Positions 1 to 8,311 of a stretch of 64,000 nt of DNA are shown piece after piece. Both the position numbers and the translations under genes were made by a program. Every line of letters starts with the position of its first letter. Within the stretch, counting starts at the first letter, position 1. Origin of the DNA: Lentilactobacillus diolivorans DSM 14421 (GTDB taxonomy: Bacteria; Bacillota; Bacilli; Lactobacillales; Lactobacillaceae). The notes beneath the pieces were generated by a model, which saw nothing but the letters and a program-made list of their open reading frames with translations, had not been told where the DNA came from and ran no database searches. Where the stretch lies: positions 52,267 to 116,266 of the forward strand of contig NZ_AZEY01000023.1 of NCBI RefSeq assembly GCF_001434255.1, in the 5' to 3' direction.

Positions 1-1796
1 GGCAATCAGGTCCCTTTGCAGTTTCAAATTCGCATCAGCCTAATAGTAATGCGATTATTGATACTAAACAGATAAATTCGGCAACGGTCAGTCAAGGTGT
101 TGAGCTGATTAATCATCAGAGCACATCTCAACATGTAAACTTTTCAATCATGTTGCCAACAGCGTTTAGCGATACATTTGTTTTGGGTGCAAACTGGAAA
201 GAACAGTTTGCGGAGCAAGGGATAACAGAAGCTCCGAATGAAGATAGTCCTGATCAAGGGATAGCATTTTTCCCTAAGGAAAACAGCTCTCGGGAAATAA
301 CAAGTTTTCACGTACAAGGAGACTTGAAGGCACATCAGGATTTGAAACTTAAGTTACCACTTGCCATTTCAGAGGCAGCTACAATTAATATTAATACACC
401 ATCTATAGAAATGGACATGTATTTTTACGATAGTACTGGTTCTTATGATGCATACACGTACGCTAGATTCGGCAATGTTGTTCGGGACAGTGATGGCACA
501 AGCCCATTGGATAGCACTGGTCGTTATGTTGCGTACAGCAGGGATTCAACAAAGCGAGCAATATTACTTCCTAATGATATTCAGCAACTAATGCCACAAA
601 TGAACAAGAATGACATTAAAATCAATAATTTTCTTTCAGGCAATGACCCAACTGATTATCAGAATGCCAGCGATAGTCAGTGGTACACGGGTGGTAAATA
701 TTTTCTTCAACTAGATCGAATTCAGGAGGCTGTCCGTAATAGTGGGTATTCAGTACTACCGTCAAATGAGAATTTATCCAAATATTATGCCTATTTTAAC
801 GTTGGAAGTGCAGCAAAAGACGTTTATTATCCGTCTACAAATAATGAATTTAAAGAGTTTGATCTTTACGGAAAAGATGGTTACGGCACAATTCCTGTTG
901 AATTACGACAGGTTATCAAAGCCAATCATGATAATGTTACACTGCCGATTGGCGCAAAATGGAATCCTTATTCTGATGTAACTGTTTATGCTCATGATGG
1001 CAGCCAAATCAGTTTGCCAAACGCCGATGTGACAGTGGCAGGTGCCCCGACAGATATGACTAAAGATGGTACTTACCAAGTGACCTATACTTATACGCCA
1101 GATAAAGTTTCAAAGACCATTACCGTTGTTGTTGGTAAAGGCAGTGCAACTGGTGGCAATACAGGTGGAACGACCGGCTCAACCACATCAAACACCACAA
1201 ATAATGGTTCGACAGGTGACGTCAATAATAATTCGAATAATTCAACAAATACTGGCTCGACTTCAACAACTACAACCACTAAGCCTTCAACATCTGTTTC
1301 TAATGGAGGCAGTAACATTGCTGTAAAAGGTGAAGCGGTTTATGCCACCAAGAAGATTGGCTTGTATAAGAATATCAAGTTTACCAAAGCTAATCGAATC
1401 GCTTGGTATCCTAAGCAAAAGCGGGTTAACCGTCCAATGTTTGTGGTCACTGGTTACAAACGTGCTGCTAATGGTGCTTTGAGATATAAGGTCCGCGATG
1501 TGAACCATGGTCGCAAGACGGCTGGTAAGACAGGCTATATCACCGCTAGTCGGAAGTATGTGGTTCCTGTTTACTATGCAAGTGTTCCAAAATCTAAGAA
1601 GATCACGGTCATCTCTCCTAAAGGTGTCAATACTTACAAGTCAGCTAATTTAACTGGCAAAGCCAAGCATTATAAGAAGGGGGTTCGTTTAACTGTTAAG
1701 AAGTTGGTTAAGCATAATTTGACCACTCGTTATCAATTAAGCAATGGCCACTTTGTTACCACCAATAAGAAATTAGTTATTGCTGGTAATTATTAA
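1..1796 (+). CDS. DUF5776 surface protein, 5' end outside window
   Basis: Secreted cell-surface protein of unknown ligand, truncated by the window edge: the frame is open from base 3, upstream of the first internal ATG at 150, and those upstream codons match the protein at 46314 (both have a SNAIID segment), so the true start lies before the window. Visible order: an N-domain with the family marker LPNDIQQLMP and a YTGGKYFLQLD segment; an Ig-like (Big_3-type) domain ending in GTYQVTYTYTPDKVSKTI; a Gly/Thr/Ser/Asn-rich linker; then about 160 basic residues forming tandem DUF5776 modules. No LPxTG motif is present, so wall retention presumably depends on the basic C-terminus (inference). The last 160 residues are almost the same as in the next two surface genes. 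A terminator follows at 1828. Confidence 0.85.
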   Translation, partial: QSGPFAVSNSHQPNSNAIIDTKQINSATVSQGVELINHQSTSQHVNFSIMLPTAFSDTFVLGANWKEQFAEQGITEAPNEDSPDQGIAFFPKENSSREITSFHVQGDLKAHQDLKLKLPLAISEAATININTPSIEMDMYFYDSTGSYDAYTYARFGNVVRDSDGTSPLDSTGRYVAYSRDSTKRAILLPNDIQQLMPQMNKNDIKINNFLSGNDPTDYQNASDSQWYTGGKYFLQLDRIQEAVRNSGYSVLPSNENLSKYYAYFNVGSAAKDVYYPSTNNEFKEFDLYGKDGYGTIPVELRQVIKANHDNVTLPIGAKWNPYSDVTVYAHDGSQISLPNADVTVAGAPTDMTKDGTYQVTYTYTPDKVSKTITVVVGKGSATGGNTGGTTGSTTSNTTNNGSTGDVNNNSNNSTNTGSTSTTTTTKPSTSVSNGGSNIAVKGEAVYATKKIGLYKNIKFTKANRIAWYPKQKRVNRPMFVVTGYKRAANGALRYKVRDVNHGRKTAGKTGYITASRKYVVPVYYASVPKSKKITVISPKGVNTYKSANLTGKAKHYKKGVRLTVKKLVKHNLTTRYQLSNGHFVTTNKKLVIAGNY

Positions 1797-1827
1797 GCGT
1801 CACAAAGCTTCATTAATAGGTTAACCT

Positions 1828-1867
1828 AAAAAGGATTCTGACAAAAAATTGTTGGAATACTTTTTGC
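1828..1867 (+). terminator. Rho-independent terminator
   Basis: Imperfect hairpin (AGGATTCTGAC pairing with GTTGGAATACT) followed by TTTTT. Nearly the same hairpin ends the surface gene at 7253 and the gene fossil at 11434, so it travels with the DUF5776 3' end. Confidence 0.75.
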
Positions 1868-2068
1868 GTTGAGAATGAGTTTGCTCCTTACAATATTGAC
1901 ATTTTTTCAAGTTAAACAAGTTTGACAAGAATATGCTTAAACGCATAATCTTGTTAGAATTTTTATTAAAAAGTCATTGAACAGCAGCGTTATGTTTTTT
2001 TAGAAGATGGGTTAATCAGAGCTTACGTTACTGTGCCAACGCAAATAATTTAGTAGGGGGATAATATT

Positions 2069-4747
2069 GTGTGTTTAAAAAGGAAAAACACGACGTTGAT
2101 TATCAGGGTATTGATGACTTTCATTATCAGCATTAGTTTTATGAGTTTATCAGCACATGCTGCTGGTTATAATGGACCGTTTTACAATAACGGTGATCAA
2201 TTTGTCGTTAATTCAGGTATAAAAGCGACTGTAACACTGGCTAGCGAGGATGCCGCTGGTAATCAGACGGGGGAAGGTTTTCCAACGTCTTCGATGGGGA
2301 CGACTAATTTACCCATTGATTATAATCGGTGGGAGAGTACCAATAGCAAGAAGTTTTCAGCCAATTTGGTGATTCACAATGATTCCGGTTCTCCACAAAC
2401 GGTTAATCAAATGATTGGTTTGTCCAATTTGTCAGCTACTAATGGTGTTTATATCAATGATGCGGATAAAAAAGCAGTCATTTCGGATGCCAAAACATTG
2501 ACCGGTAAAGTGGGAACGGTTCGAATTAGGGTTGGCGGTAATTTATATACATTTCATTCGTCAACTGATGACGATTGGAATAAACTAGAAAGTGATAACT
2601 GGAATAGTGGTTTTTCTATCCAAATCAATACACCCGATGGCTCTCACGGAAGCGATCTTGCAAACAATGATTCCATTTCGCTTAAGATTCCATTGACTGT
2701 AACGGATCCTAACAATAAGGACTTTACTAATGTTACAGTGTCACAATTTAGTTATAATGGCGATTATGCAAATCCTGTTCTGCAACCGACCTTCGTTAAA
2801 GATATTAGGAATACGGTGGCCAATAAGCCATACTTAGTAACTAAAATGTTGTCATCAGATCCGCAACATCGAATATATCAAGTGTTACCTGACGATGCTC
2901 AGTCACTAGTCCCAACGTCAACGGATAATCCAATCATTTTTGATCCGTTTAATGTTGGTTATGAGAAAGCGGCAGCCAATCAAGCAACAATTCCAGCTTT
3001 TAACACTGGTGTGTTTTACATTAATAATCGACCGATTTTTAAAACCGTTTCTCAATTTGGTTGGTCAATGGAATATGTGAATAATAATCCAACCGATAAC
3101 GTCATGCTTCCGTACTATACTTATAGTCGGCCGAATAATTCAAGTGATAACCCAACATCGTTTATTGACGAGCAGGGAAATCCACTGCCTTTAATTCCGA
3201 ATAATTACGCGAGTTATGTCTCTCTAAGAAAGGTCCTTGATGCTAAGAATTGGACCATTCATGTTGGAGATAAATTTGATCCTAGCATAGGGTTTGAAAA
3301 ATGGACAACTAAATCTTCAACAATCACCGATTTTGATACAGCTGTCGCTCACAAATTACAGGTCATTCAAAGTGACAGTAATCCAGTTAATACAAATAAG
3401 GCTGGTGTTTATCCAGTTACCTTTAAAGTCCCTGATGCAACATTCCGGGGTAGTAATGAGACCCAGTACGTTTCCAAGACGGTTAATCTGACAGTATTAA
3501 CGCCAAATTCCTATGTACTAAAGGGAAGCACAACTGGTTTTTCCTTAAACCCAGCTGAATACTATGTCAATGTGATGTATCGGGATAGTGCCAATAATCC
3601 GCATACGTTTACGGTTAATAATTTGTCCGCAGCTGATTTAGATATTGAAGATAATAATGGTAATCTTAATCCCGATCAAATGCGACCTGGTCAGGTCTAT
3701 AAAGTTATTTTAAACAATTCAGGGAAAGCTAAAGTTGAACAAGCTATTCGAAATGTGGCCGGGAATGTAACGATTGATTCCGCCATCAATGATGCTTACT
3801 TTACTTATGTAGCACCTGCTAAAAATACAGTTGTTGCTAGTTTAACGGGTTCGTCAAATAATAAAAACGCGTTAGATCCTAGTGATTATAAAGTTACCTT
3901 CACTGGTGACCCTACTCATGCTGCGTATACGCCAGTTAACGGTGACCTTCAGCTAGAGGATGATGATGGTAATGCTGTCACTAAACCTGTGGCTGGAGAG
4001 CAATATAATGTGGCACTGACAACTGCTGGAAAGAATCGAATTGCGACTTTCTTTGATAAATCAGTTCATCTGATTTTTAGTGGTAAAGGTGTATTTATTA
4101 AACCAGTACCAGGCGTTACACCAACGCCAACACCATCCACAAATGACGGTAGCTCAACTAATGGTAGCCCATCTACGCCGATTGGTCCTGCCACACCTTC
4201 AAAACCAAACAGTGGCAACAATTCAACGACAACTACAACCAAGCCTTCCACTTCAGTAGGTCCTAATATTGCCGTTAAAGGTGAAGCCGTTTATGCTACC
4301 AAGAAGATTGGCTTGTATAAGAATACCAAGTTTACTAAAGCTAATCGAATTGCTTGGTATCCTAAGCAAAAGCGGGTTAACCGGCCAATGTTCGTGGTCA
4401 CTGGTTATAAGCGTGCTGCTAATGGCGCTTTGAAATATAAAGTTCGCGATGTCAACCATGGTCGCAAGACCGCTGGTAAGAAAGGCTATATCACTGCTAG
4501 TCGGAAGTACGTGGTTCCTGTTTACTATGCGAGTGTTCCAAAATCTAAGAAGATTACGGTCATCTCTCCTAAAGGCATCAACACTTACAAGTCAGCTAAC
4601 TTAACTGGCAAAGCTAAGCACTATAAGAAGGGGGTTCGTTTGACTGTTAAGAAGTTGGTTAAACATAATTTAACCACTCGCTATCAATTAAGCAATGGTT
4701 ATTACGTTACTGCAAACAAGAAACTGATCATTCAAGGGAATTATTAA
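2069..4747 (+). CDS. DUF5776 surface protein with Ig-like and paired repeat domains
   Basis: Predicted secreted wall-associated protein, 892 aa, function unknown. GTG start placed 8 nt after a GGGGG Shine-Dalgarno (2056-2060). Residues about 10-32 form a signal peptide ending near AHAA. The N-terminal half (to about 390) is a divergent member of the same N-domain family as the genes at 1, 5151 and 46314 (LPDDAQSLVP in place of PNDIQQLMP). Next come an Ig-like domain (about 395-475, ending in VSKTVNLTVL), two related repeats of about 100 residues (about 480-585 and 586-685), a Pro/Thr/Ser linker with TPTPTPS, and the last 160 residues as tandem DUF5776 modules. No LPxTG. Own terminator at 4870. 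Probably an adhesin; ligand not deducible. Confidence 0.88.
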   Translation: MCLKRKNTTLIIRVLMTFIISISFMSLSAHAAGYNGPFYNNGDQFVVNSGIKATVTLASEDAAGNQTGEGFPTSSMGTTNLPIDYNRWESTNSKKFSANLVIHNDSGSPQTVNQMIGLSNLSATNGVYINDADKKAVISDAKTLTGKVGTVRIRVGGNLYTFHSSTDDDWNKLESDNWNSGFSIQINTPDGSHGSDLANNDSISLKIPLTVTDPNNKDFTNVTVSQFSYNGDYANPVLQPTFVKDIRNTVANKPYLVTKMLSSDPQHRIYQVLPDDAQSLVPTSTDNPIIFDPFNVGYEKAAANQATIPAFNTGVFYINNRPIFKTVSQFGWSMEYVNNNPTDNVMLPYYTYSRPNNSSDNPTSFIDEQGNPLPLIPNNYASYVSLRKVLDAKNWTIHVGDKFDPSIGFEKWTTKSSTITDFDTAVAHKLQVIQSDSNPVNTNKAGVYPVTFKVPDATFRGSNETQYVSKTVNLTVLTPNSYVLKGSTTGFSLNPAEYYVNVMYRDSANNPHTFTVNNLSAADLDIEDNNGNLNPDQMRPGQVYKVILNNSGKAKVEQAIRNVAGNVTIDSAINDAYFTYVAPAKNTVVASLTGSSNNKNALDPSDYKVTFTGDPTHAAYTPVNGDLQLEDDDGNAVTKPVAGEQYNVALTTAGKNRIATFFDKSVHLIFSGKGVFIKPVPGVTPTPTPSTNDGSSTNGSPSTPIGPATPSKPNSGNNSTTTTTKPSTSVGPNIAVKGEAVYATKKIGLYKNTKFTKANRIAWYPKQKRVNRPMFVVTGYKRAANGALKYKVRDVNHGRKTAGKKGYITASRKYVVPVYYASVPKSKKITVISPKGINTYKSANLTGKAKHYKKGVRLTVKKLVKHNLTTRYQLSNGYYVTANKKLIIQGNY

Positions 4748-5150
4748 ACCGAGATAAACTTGATTATCTTGTTGATTCAATAGATAAAATGGTATTCAAA
4801 AATATCGTGGAGAGTTTTAAAATTGCTTTGTTGAGAAATAATCAGCAACCAATATATTTTTAATTTAAACAGGCACCACATCTTAGACTGAAGATAAGTC
4901 GGATGTGGTGCCTGTTTATTACTAAGTCCATTTCACGAGAACATGATAACTTTTGTAATTGAGAAGATTAATTGCCGCTAAAATAACGCATATTTGATGA
5001 CATGCTTTATCAGATTGTAGCGATCAGACATTGTTATTTAAATGATTATCCTTGTTGTATTTATACATTGATATATATATATGCTATTCTTGTACTGTAA
5101 TGGCACGTCAGTATAAGGGGTGCTAAAAATTATTCGGGGGAGTGATTTAT
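4748..5150. other. Intergenic region with terminator and promoter
   Basis: Holds the terminator at 4870-4920 and, near 5050-5100, an AT-rich stretch with alternating TA that probably contains the promoter of the next surface gene; I could not choose one -35/-10 pair. No gene seen. Confidence 0.5.
4870..4920 (+). terminator. Strong Rho-independent terminator
   Basis: Perfect 13-bp stem, CAGGCACCACATC (4870-4882) against GATGTGGTGCCTG (4902-4914), followed by TTTATT. Confidence 0.85.
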
Positions 5151-7253
5151 TTGAGTACAGATACACATCGCGGATTAAAGCATTTATTTAAAATTGCTTT
5201 ATTGTCCGCGACTTTTTTTACGTTTGGAGCGACTGCGGTAGCAACAACTGCTAGTGCAGACGACACATCGGGTGTACCAGCTGTTTACAATGGGAAAAAT
5301 CCGCAAAGAGATATGGTGACAAATGTTTCGAGTGATGGACAGACTCAGCCACAACAGTATTTTACATCTTGGTTTAGTTTGGCTGGTCAGGATTCTAATT
5401 ATACTGGACCAACGACTGGGAGTAATCCTAATTCGATTTTGAACCTTGACGATTATACAAAGGATCCAAGTTCTTTGTATGAACATCTATTAATTAAAAA
5501 TGATTCTAACAAACCAATGAAATTTTCTATTGATTTATGTTTACCGCAATTTTGGCGCGGTAAACCTACGGTAAATACAAACTGGCCGGTTTATGGTAGC
5601 GACAAAATTGCTACTCCCACTGCTGGTAGCACTACTCAGGGATTAGACGTAAAATATTCTTCGTTTACTAAATATTATATTCCGCAAGAAAATGTTACTG
5701 CTGCAGATTTACAAGATCTTGGTAAAATCAGTGTTGGTGGTACTTTACAAAGTCAGGAACATTATCAATTAGACGTTCCTTTAAAGTTGATAGATCCTGA
5801 AAATATTGAATTGGATGATTTGCTTAATGGCGCAAAATTTAACTCAGTCACCATTAATAATCAATCTAATGGGTATTATGTCGATCATGTGAGATTTGCA
5901 CGTGGTGTCAATGCTTACAAGCAACTTGGCATTAACGGTACCAATAAATATGTGGTTACTTATCGAACTAATGATAAGCCTGCAAAATATTATCATGCAG
6001 CCGATATTCAAAACTTAATGCCGGTTATCAAACCAGATGATACTGTTGTTAATGACTTTGGCGGATACGATCCAAAAAACAATGATTTTCCGTATATATA
6101 TACCGGTGGTGGTAATTTCTTCCTTAATTACCAAACAATAAAAGATATCAATGGTAATAATTTGGTTCAGACATTTCAAAATAATGGTTATGCGGCACCC
6201 TACAATGATAAGCTTGGAACGATCTTTCCATACTATGCTTGGAGCTATATGAATAAGATCAATGATTCCGGTTCAACTAGTGAGGGTGACTGGGGAAATA
6301 TGGATGGCATTAGCAACTATGGCATGCAAATTGTTAAAGTTATTGATGTCAATGGAATTAACGATCAGGATCAACTATTTCTTAATCCTGGTGCAAAGTG
6401 GAATCCAATGGATAATGTCAAAATCTGGAATCCACAACAAACGTACCAAGAGCTATTGCCTAACGCAAAACCAACTGTTACAAGCACTCGACCATTGAAT
6501 GCCGATGGAACATTGAATACTAATCAAACCGGCTCATTCGATATCACTTATAACTATCCGTTTACATATACAAACGGTAATAAAGTGACATTTAAGAAGA
6601 CGATTCATGTTATTGTTGGAAATAACTCTGGTGGTGGTACAACTACAACTCCATCAGATACTACTGGTTCCTCTAGCAGTAGTACAACTACCGGTTCTTC
6701 TTCATCAACATCTAGTTCAAGCAGTTCTACACCAACCACGACAACGAAGCCATCTACTTCAGTAGGTCCTAATATTGCTGTTAAAGGTGAAGCCGTTTAT
6801 GCTACCAAGAAGATCGGTTTGTATAAGAGTACCAACTTTACCAAGAGCAAGCGAATTGCTTGGTATCCAAAACAAAAGCGAGTCAATCGACCAATGTTTG
6901 TGGTCACTGGTTATAAGCGTGCTGCTAATGGTGCTTTAAGATACAAAGTACGTGATGTTAACCATGGTCGTAAAACAGCTGGCAAGAAGGGTTATATCAC
7001 CGCTAGTCGGAAGTATGTGGTACCTGTTTATTACGCAAGTGTACCAAAGTCGAAGAAGATTACGGTCATTTCTCGTAAAGGCATCAATACTTACAAGTCA
7101 GCTAACTTAACTGGTAAAGCTAAGCACTACAAGAAGGGGGTTCGTTTAACCGTTAAGAAGTTGGTTAAGCATAATTTAACTACTCGTTATCAGTTAAGCA
7201 ATGGCCACTTTGTTACCGCCAATAAGAAGTTAGTTATTGCGGGTAACTATTAG
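5151..7253 (+). CDS. DUF5776 surface protein
   Basis: Predicted secreted protein of 700 aa. The frame is open from a GTG at 5142, but that codon abuts the GGGGG Shine-Dalgarno (5136-5140), so TTG at 5151 (spacing 10) is the better start, giving a Lys-containing n-region and a signal peptide ending near TASADD. The N-domain carries an IQNLMP segment and YTGGGNFFLNY, aligning with the family markers in the genes at 1 and 46314; an Ig-like domain follows (to about residue 500), then a Ser/Thr-only linker and the last 160 residues as DUF5776 modules nearly identical to those of the two genes upstream. No LPxTG. Third gene of a tandem array, separately terminated at 7283. Confidence 0.87.
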   Translation: MSTDTHRGLKHLFKIALLSATFFTFGATAVATTASADDTSGVPAVYNGKNPQRDMVTNVSSDGQTQPQQYFTSWFSLAGQDSNYTGPTTGSNPNSILNLDDYTKDPSSLYEHLLIKNDSNKPMKFSIDLCLPQFWRGKPTVNTNWPVYGSDKIATPTAGSTTQGLDVKYSSFTKYYIPQENVTAADLQDLGKISVGGTLQSQEHYQLDVPLKLIDPENIELDDLLNGAKFNSVTINNQSNGYYVDHVRFARGVNAYKQLGINGTNKYVVTYRTNDKPAKYYHAADIQNLMPVIKPDDTVVNDFGGYDPKNNDFPYIYTGGGNFFLNYQTIKDINGNNLVQTFQNNGYAAPYNDKLGTIFPYYAWSYMNKINDSGSTSEGDWGNMDGISNYGMQIVKVIDVNGINDQDQLFLNPGAKWNPMDNVKIWNPQQTYQELLPNAKPTVTSTRPLNADGTLNTNQTGSFDITYNYPFTYTNGNKVTFKKTIHVIVGNNSGGGTTTTPSDTTGSSSSSTTTGSSSSTSSSSSSTPTTTTKPSTSVGPNIAVKGEAVYATKKIGLYKSTNFTKSKRIAWYPKQKRVNRPMFVVTGYKRAANGALRYKVRDVNHGRKTAGKKGYITASRKYVVPVYYASVPKSKKITVISRKGINTYKSANLTGKAKHYKKGVRLTVKKLVKHNLTTRYQLSNGHFVTANKKLVIAGNY

Positions 7254-7282
7254 AATTTTCACAACTCTTCGAATGAATATCA

Positions 7283-7325
7283 AAAGAAGGATTTCGACAA
7301 AAATTGCCGGAATCCTTCTTTTTGA
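7283..7325 (+). terminator. Rho-independent terminator
   Basis: AGAAGGATTTCGACAA pairs with TTGCCGGAATCCTTCT, then TTTTT. Same sequence family as the hairpins at 1828 and 11465. Confidence 0.85.
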
Positions 7326-7411
7326 ATTTTGAGATTTAAATTGATTGATCAAGGAATTTAAAAACTTAGTCGGAAAGGTCGCAAATGTGCTGCTAGTGAT
7401 AATCGCTGCTG

Positions 7412-8047
7412 TTACGAGTTCTTATCGCTTAGCCCAATTGTAATAAAATGTTGGAAAATCCGATTTTTAGTAATCTTGCCAACAACCTTTTTGTGGTCAT
7501 TTTTAGCAACAACCGGTAGCGAATCAACTTTTCGATCTAATAATAATTTGCCTGCATCGATGATTGGCATATCTGGTGTTACGGTAAAAATATTGGGCAT
7601 ACGTGTCATCACCGTGCTTGCAAGCGTTAATGAGGCGTTTGTATTGTTTAATGTTGCTCGCAACAAATCTTTGCGGGAAATCAATCCCACTAGATGAAGA
7701 TGATTATCGACCACGTAAAGTGACCCAACATCTTCAATAAAGAGCGTGTTAACAGCTTCAGTTAACGTAGCGGCTTCTTCAATTTCAGTTGGTTTTTGGA
7801 GAATCTCTGAAATGGGTGTTTCAAACAATTGCTGGTAGTTCAAAACTTTCTTGGGTGATTCATCATATGTGTAACCAATTTTAGGCTTGGCATCCAGAAT
7901 TCCAAACGCCGTTAAAAGTCTTAAATCTGTTCGAATTGTCGGCATACTGAGCTGAAGTTTGTCGGCAATCTTTTTGCTGGTGATTGGCTGAGCTGTTTTA
8001 ACAATACTAATAATTTGTTCCTGTCGCGGGGTTAATTCCAACGTCAT
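7412..8047 (-). CDS. ccpN: CcpN-like HTH/CBS-domain transcriptional repressor
   Basis: Transcriptional regulator of about 210 aa, cytoplasmic. Residues about 5-60 form a DeoR-type helix-turn-helix (TPRQEQIISIVK, then the PTIRTDLRLLTAFGIL recognition segment); two CBS domains follow (about 80-135 and 145-205). This is the architecture of B. subtilis CcpN (YqzB), which represses gluconeogenic genes according to nucleotide state. Its divergent neighbour here is ppdK, so control of PEP regeneration from pyruvate is the likely role (inference from family and context). ATG at 8047 lies only 2 nt from the GGAG; a TTG at 8041 has better spacing and may be the real start, removing two residues. The gene symbol is by architecture and context, not a verified orthology. 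Confidence 0.8.
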   Translation of the reverse strand: MTLELTPRQEQIISIVKTAQPITSKKIADKLQLSMPTIRTDLRLLTAFGILDAKPKIGYTYDESPKKVLNYQQLFETPISEILQKPTEIEEAATLTEAVNTLFIEDVGSLYVVDNHLHLVGLISRKDLLRATLNNTNASLTLASTVMTRMPNIFTVTPDMPIIDAGKLLLDRKVDSLPVVAKNDHKKVVGKITKNRIFQHFITIGLSDKNS

Positions 8048-8068
8048 CGCTCCATATTTTAGATTAAA

Positions 8069-8086
8069 TTATCCATAATAGGATAA
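8069..8086. promoter_or_regulatory. Inverted repeat in divergent ccpN/ppdK control region
   Basis: TTATCC-ATAATA-GGATAA, a perfect 6-bp inverted repeat just upstream of the CBS regulator. A plausible operator for that repressor; assignment is inference. Confidence 0.35.
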
Positions 8087-8193
8087 ATCACAAATTCATC
8101 ATACCATAAAATGATTTAAGTAAAACGTCTTATTGGTTTTAGATAAGTTAATTAAAATATTTTTTTGTGGCAGCAAAATGGTATTGGAAAAGT

Positions 8194-8207
8194 ATTTAGC
8201 GCTCACA
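8194..8207 (-). promoter_or_regulatory. cre-like site upstream of ppdK
   Basis: On the minus strand TGTGAGCGCTAAAT fits the CcpA consensus TGWAARCGYTWNCW with two mismatches, about 40 nt upstream of the ppdK promoter. Weak candidate for catabolite control. Confidence 0.25.
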
Positions 8208-8233
8208 GAGAGAAACGTTCTTTTAAAACGTCC

Positions 8234-8262
8234 TTGCATTATTAATACGTCTCATATATGAT
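8234..8262 (+). promoter_or_regulatory. ppdK promoter
   Basis: TTGCAT (8234-8239), 17-nt spacer, TATGAT (8257-8262), about 50 nt before the ppdK start; Shine-Dalgarno AGAAAGGG follows near 8294. Confidence 0.6.
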
Positions 8263-8311
8263 TATGGTGCTTAATAAAATGTTTCAATAAGCTAAGAAAG
8301 GGCGTAATAGA

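Noticed and set aside
1150..1310. Opposite-strand Val/Glu-rich frames under the linkers of the surface genes
   Set aside because: They are shadows of the repetitive Thr/Asn/Ser codons of the real genes and have no ribosome sites.
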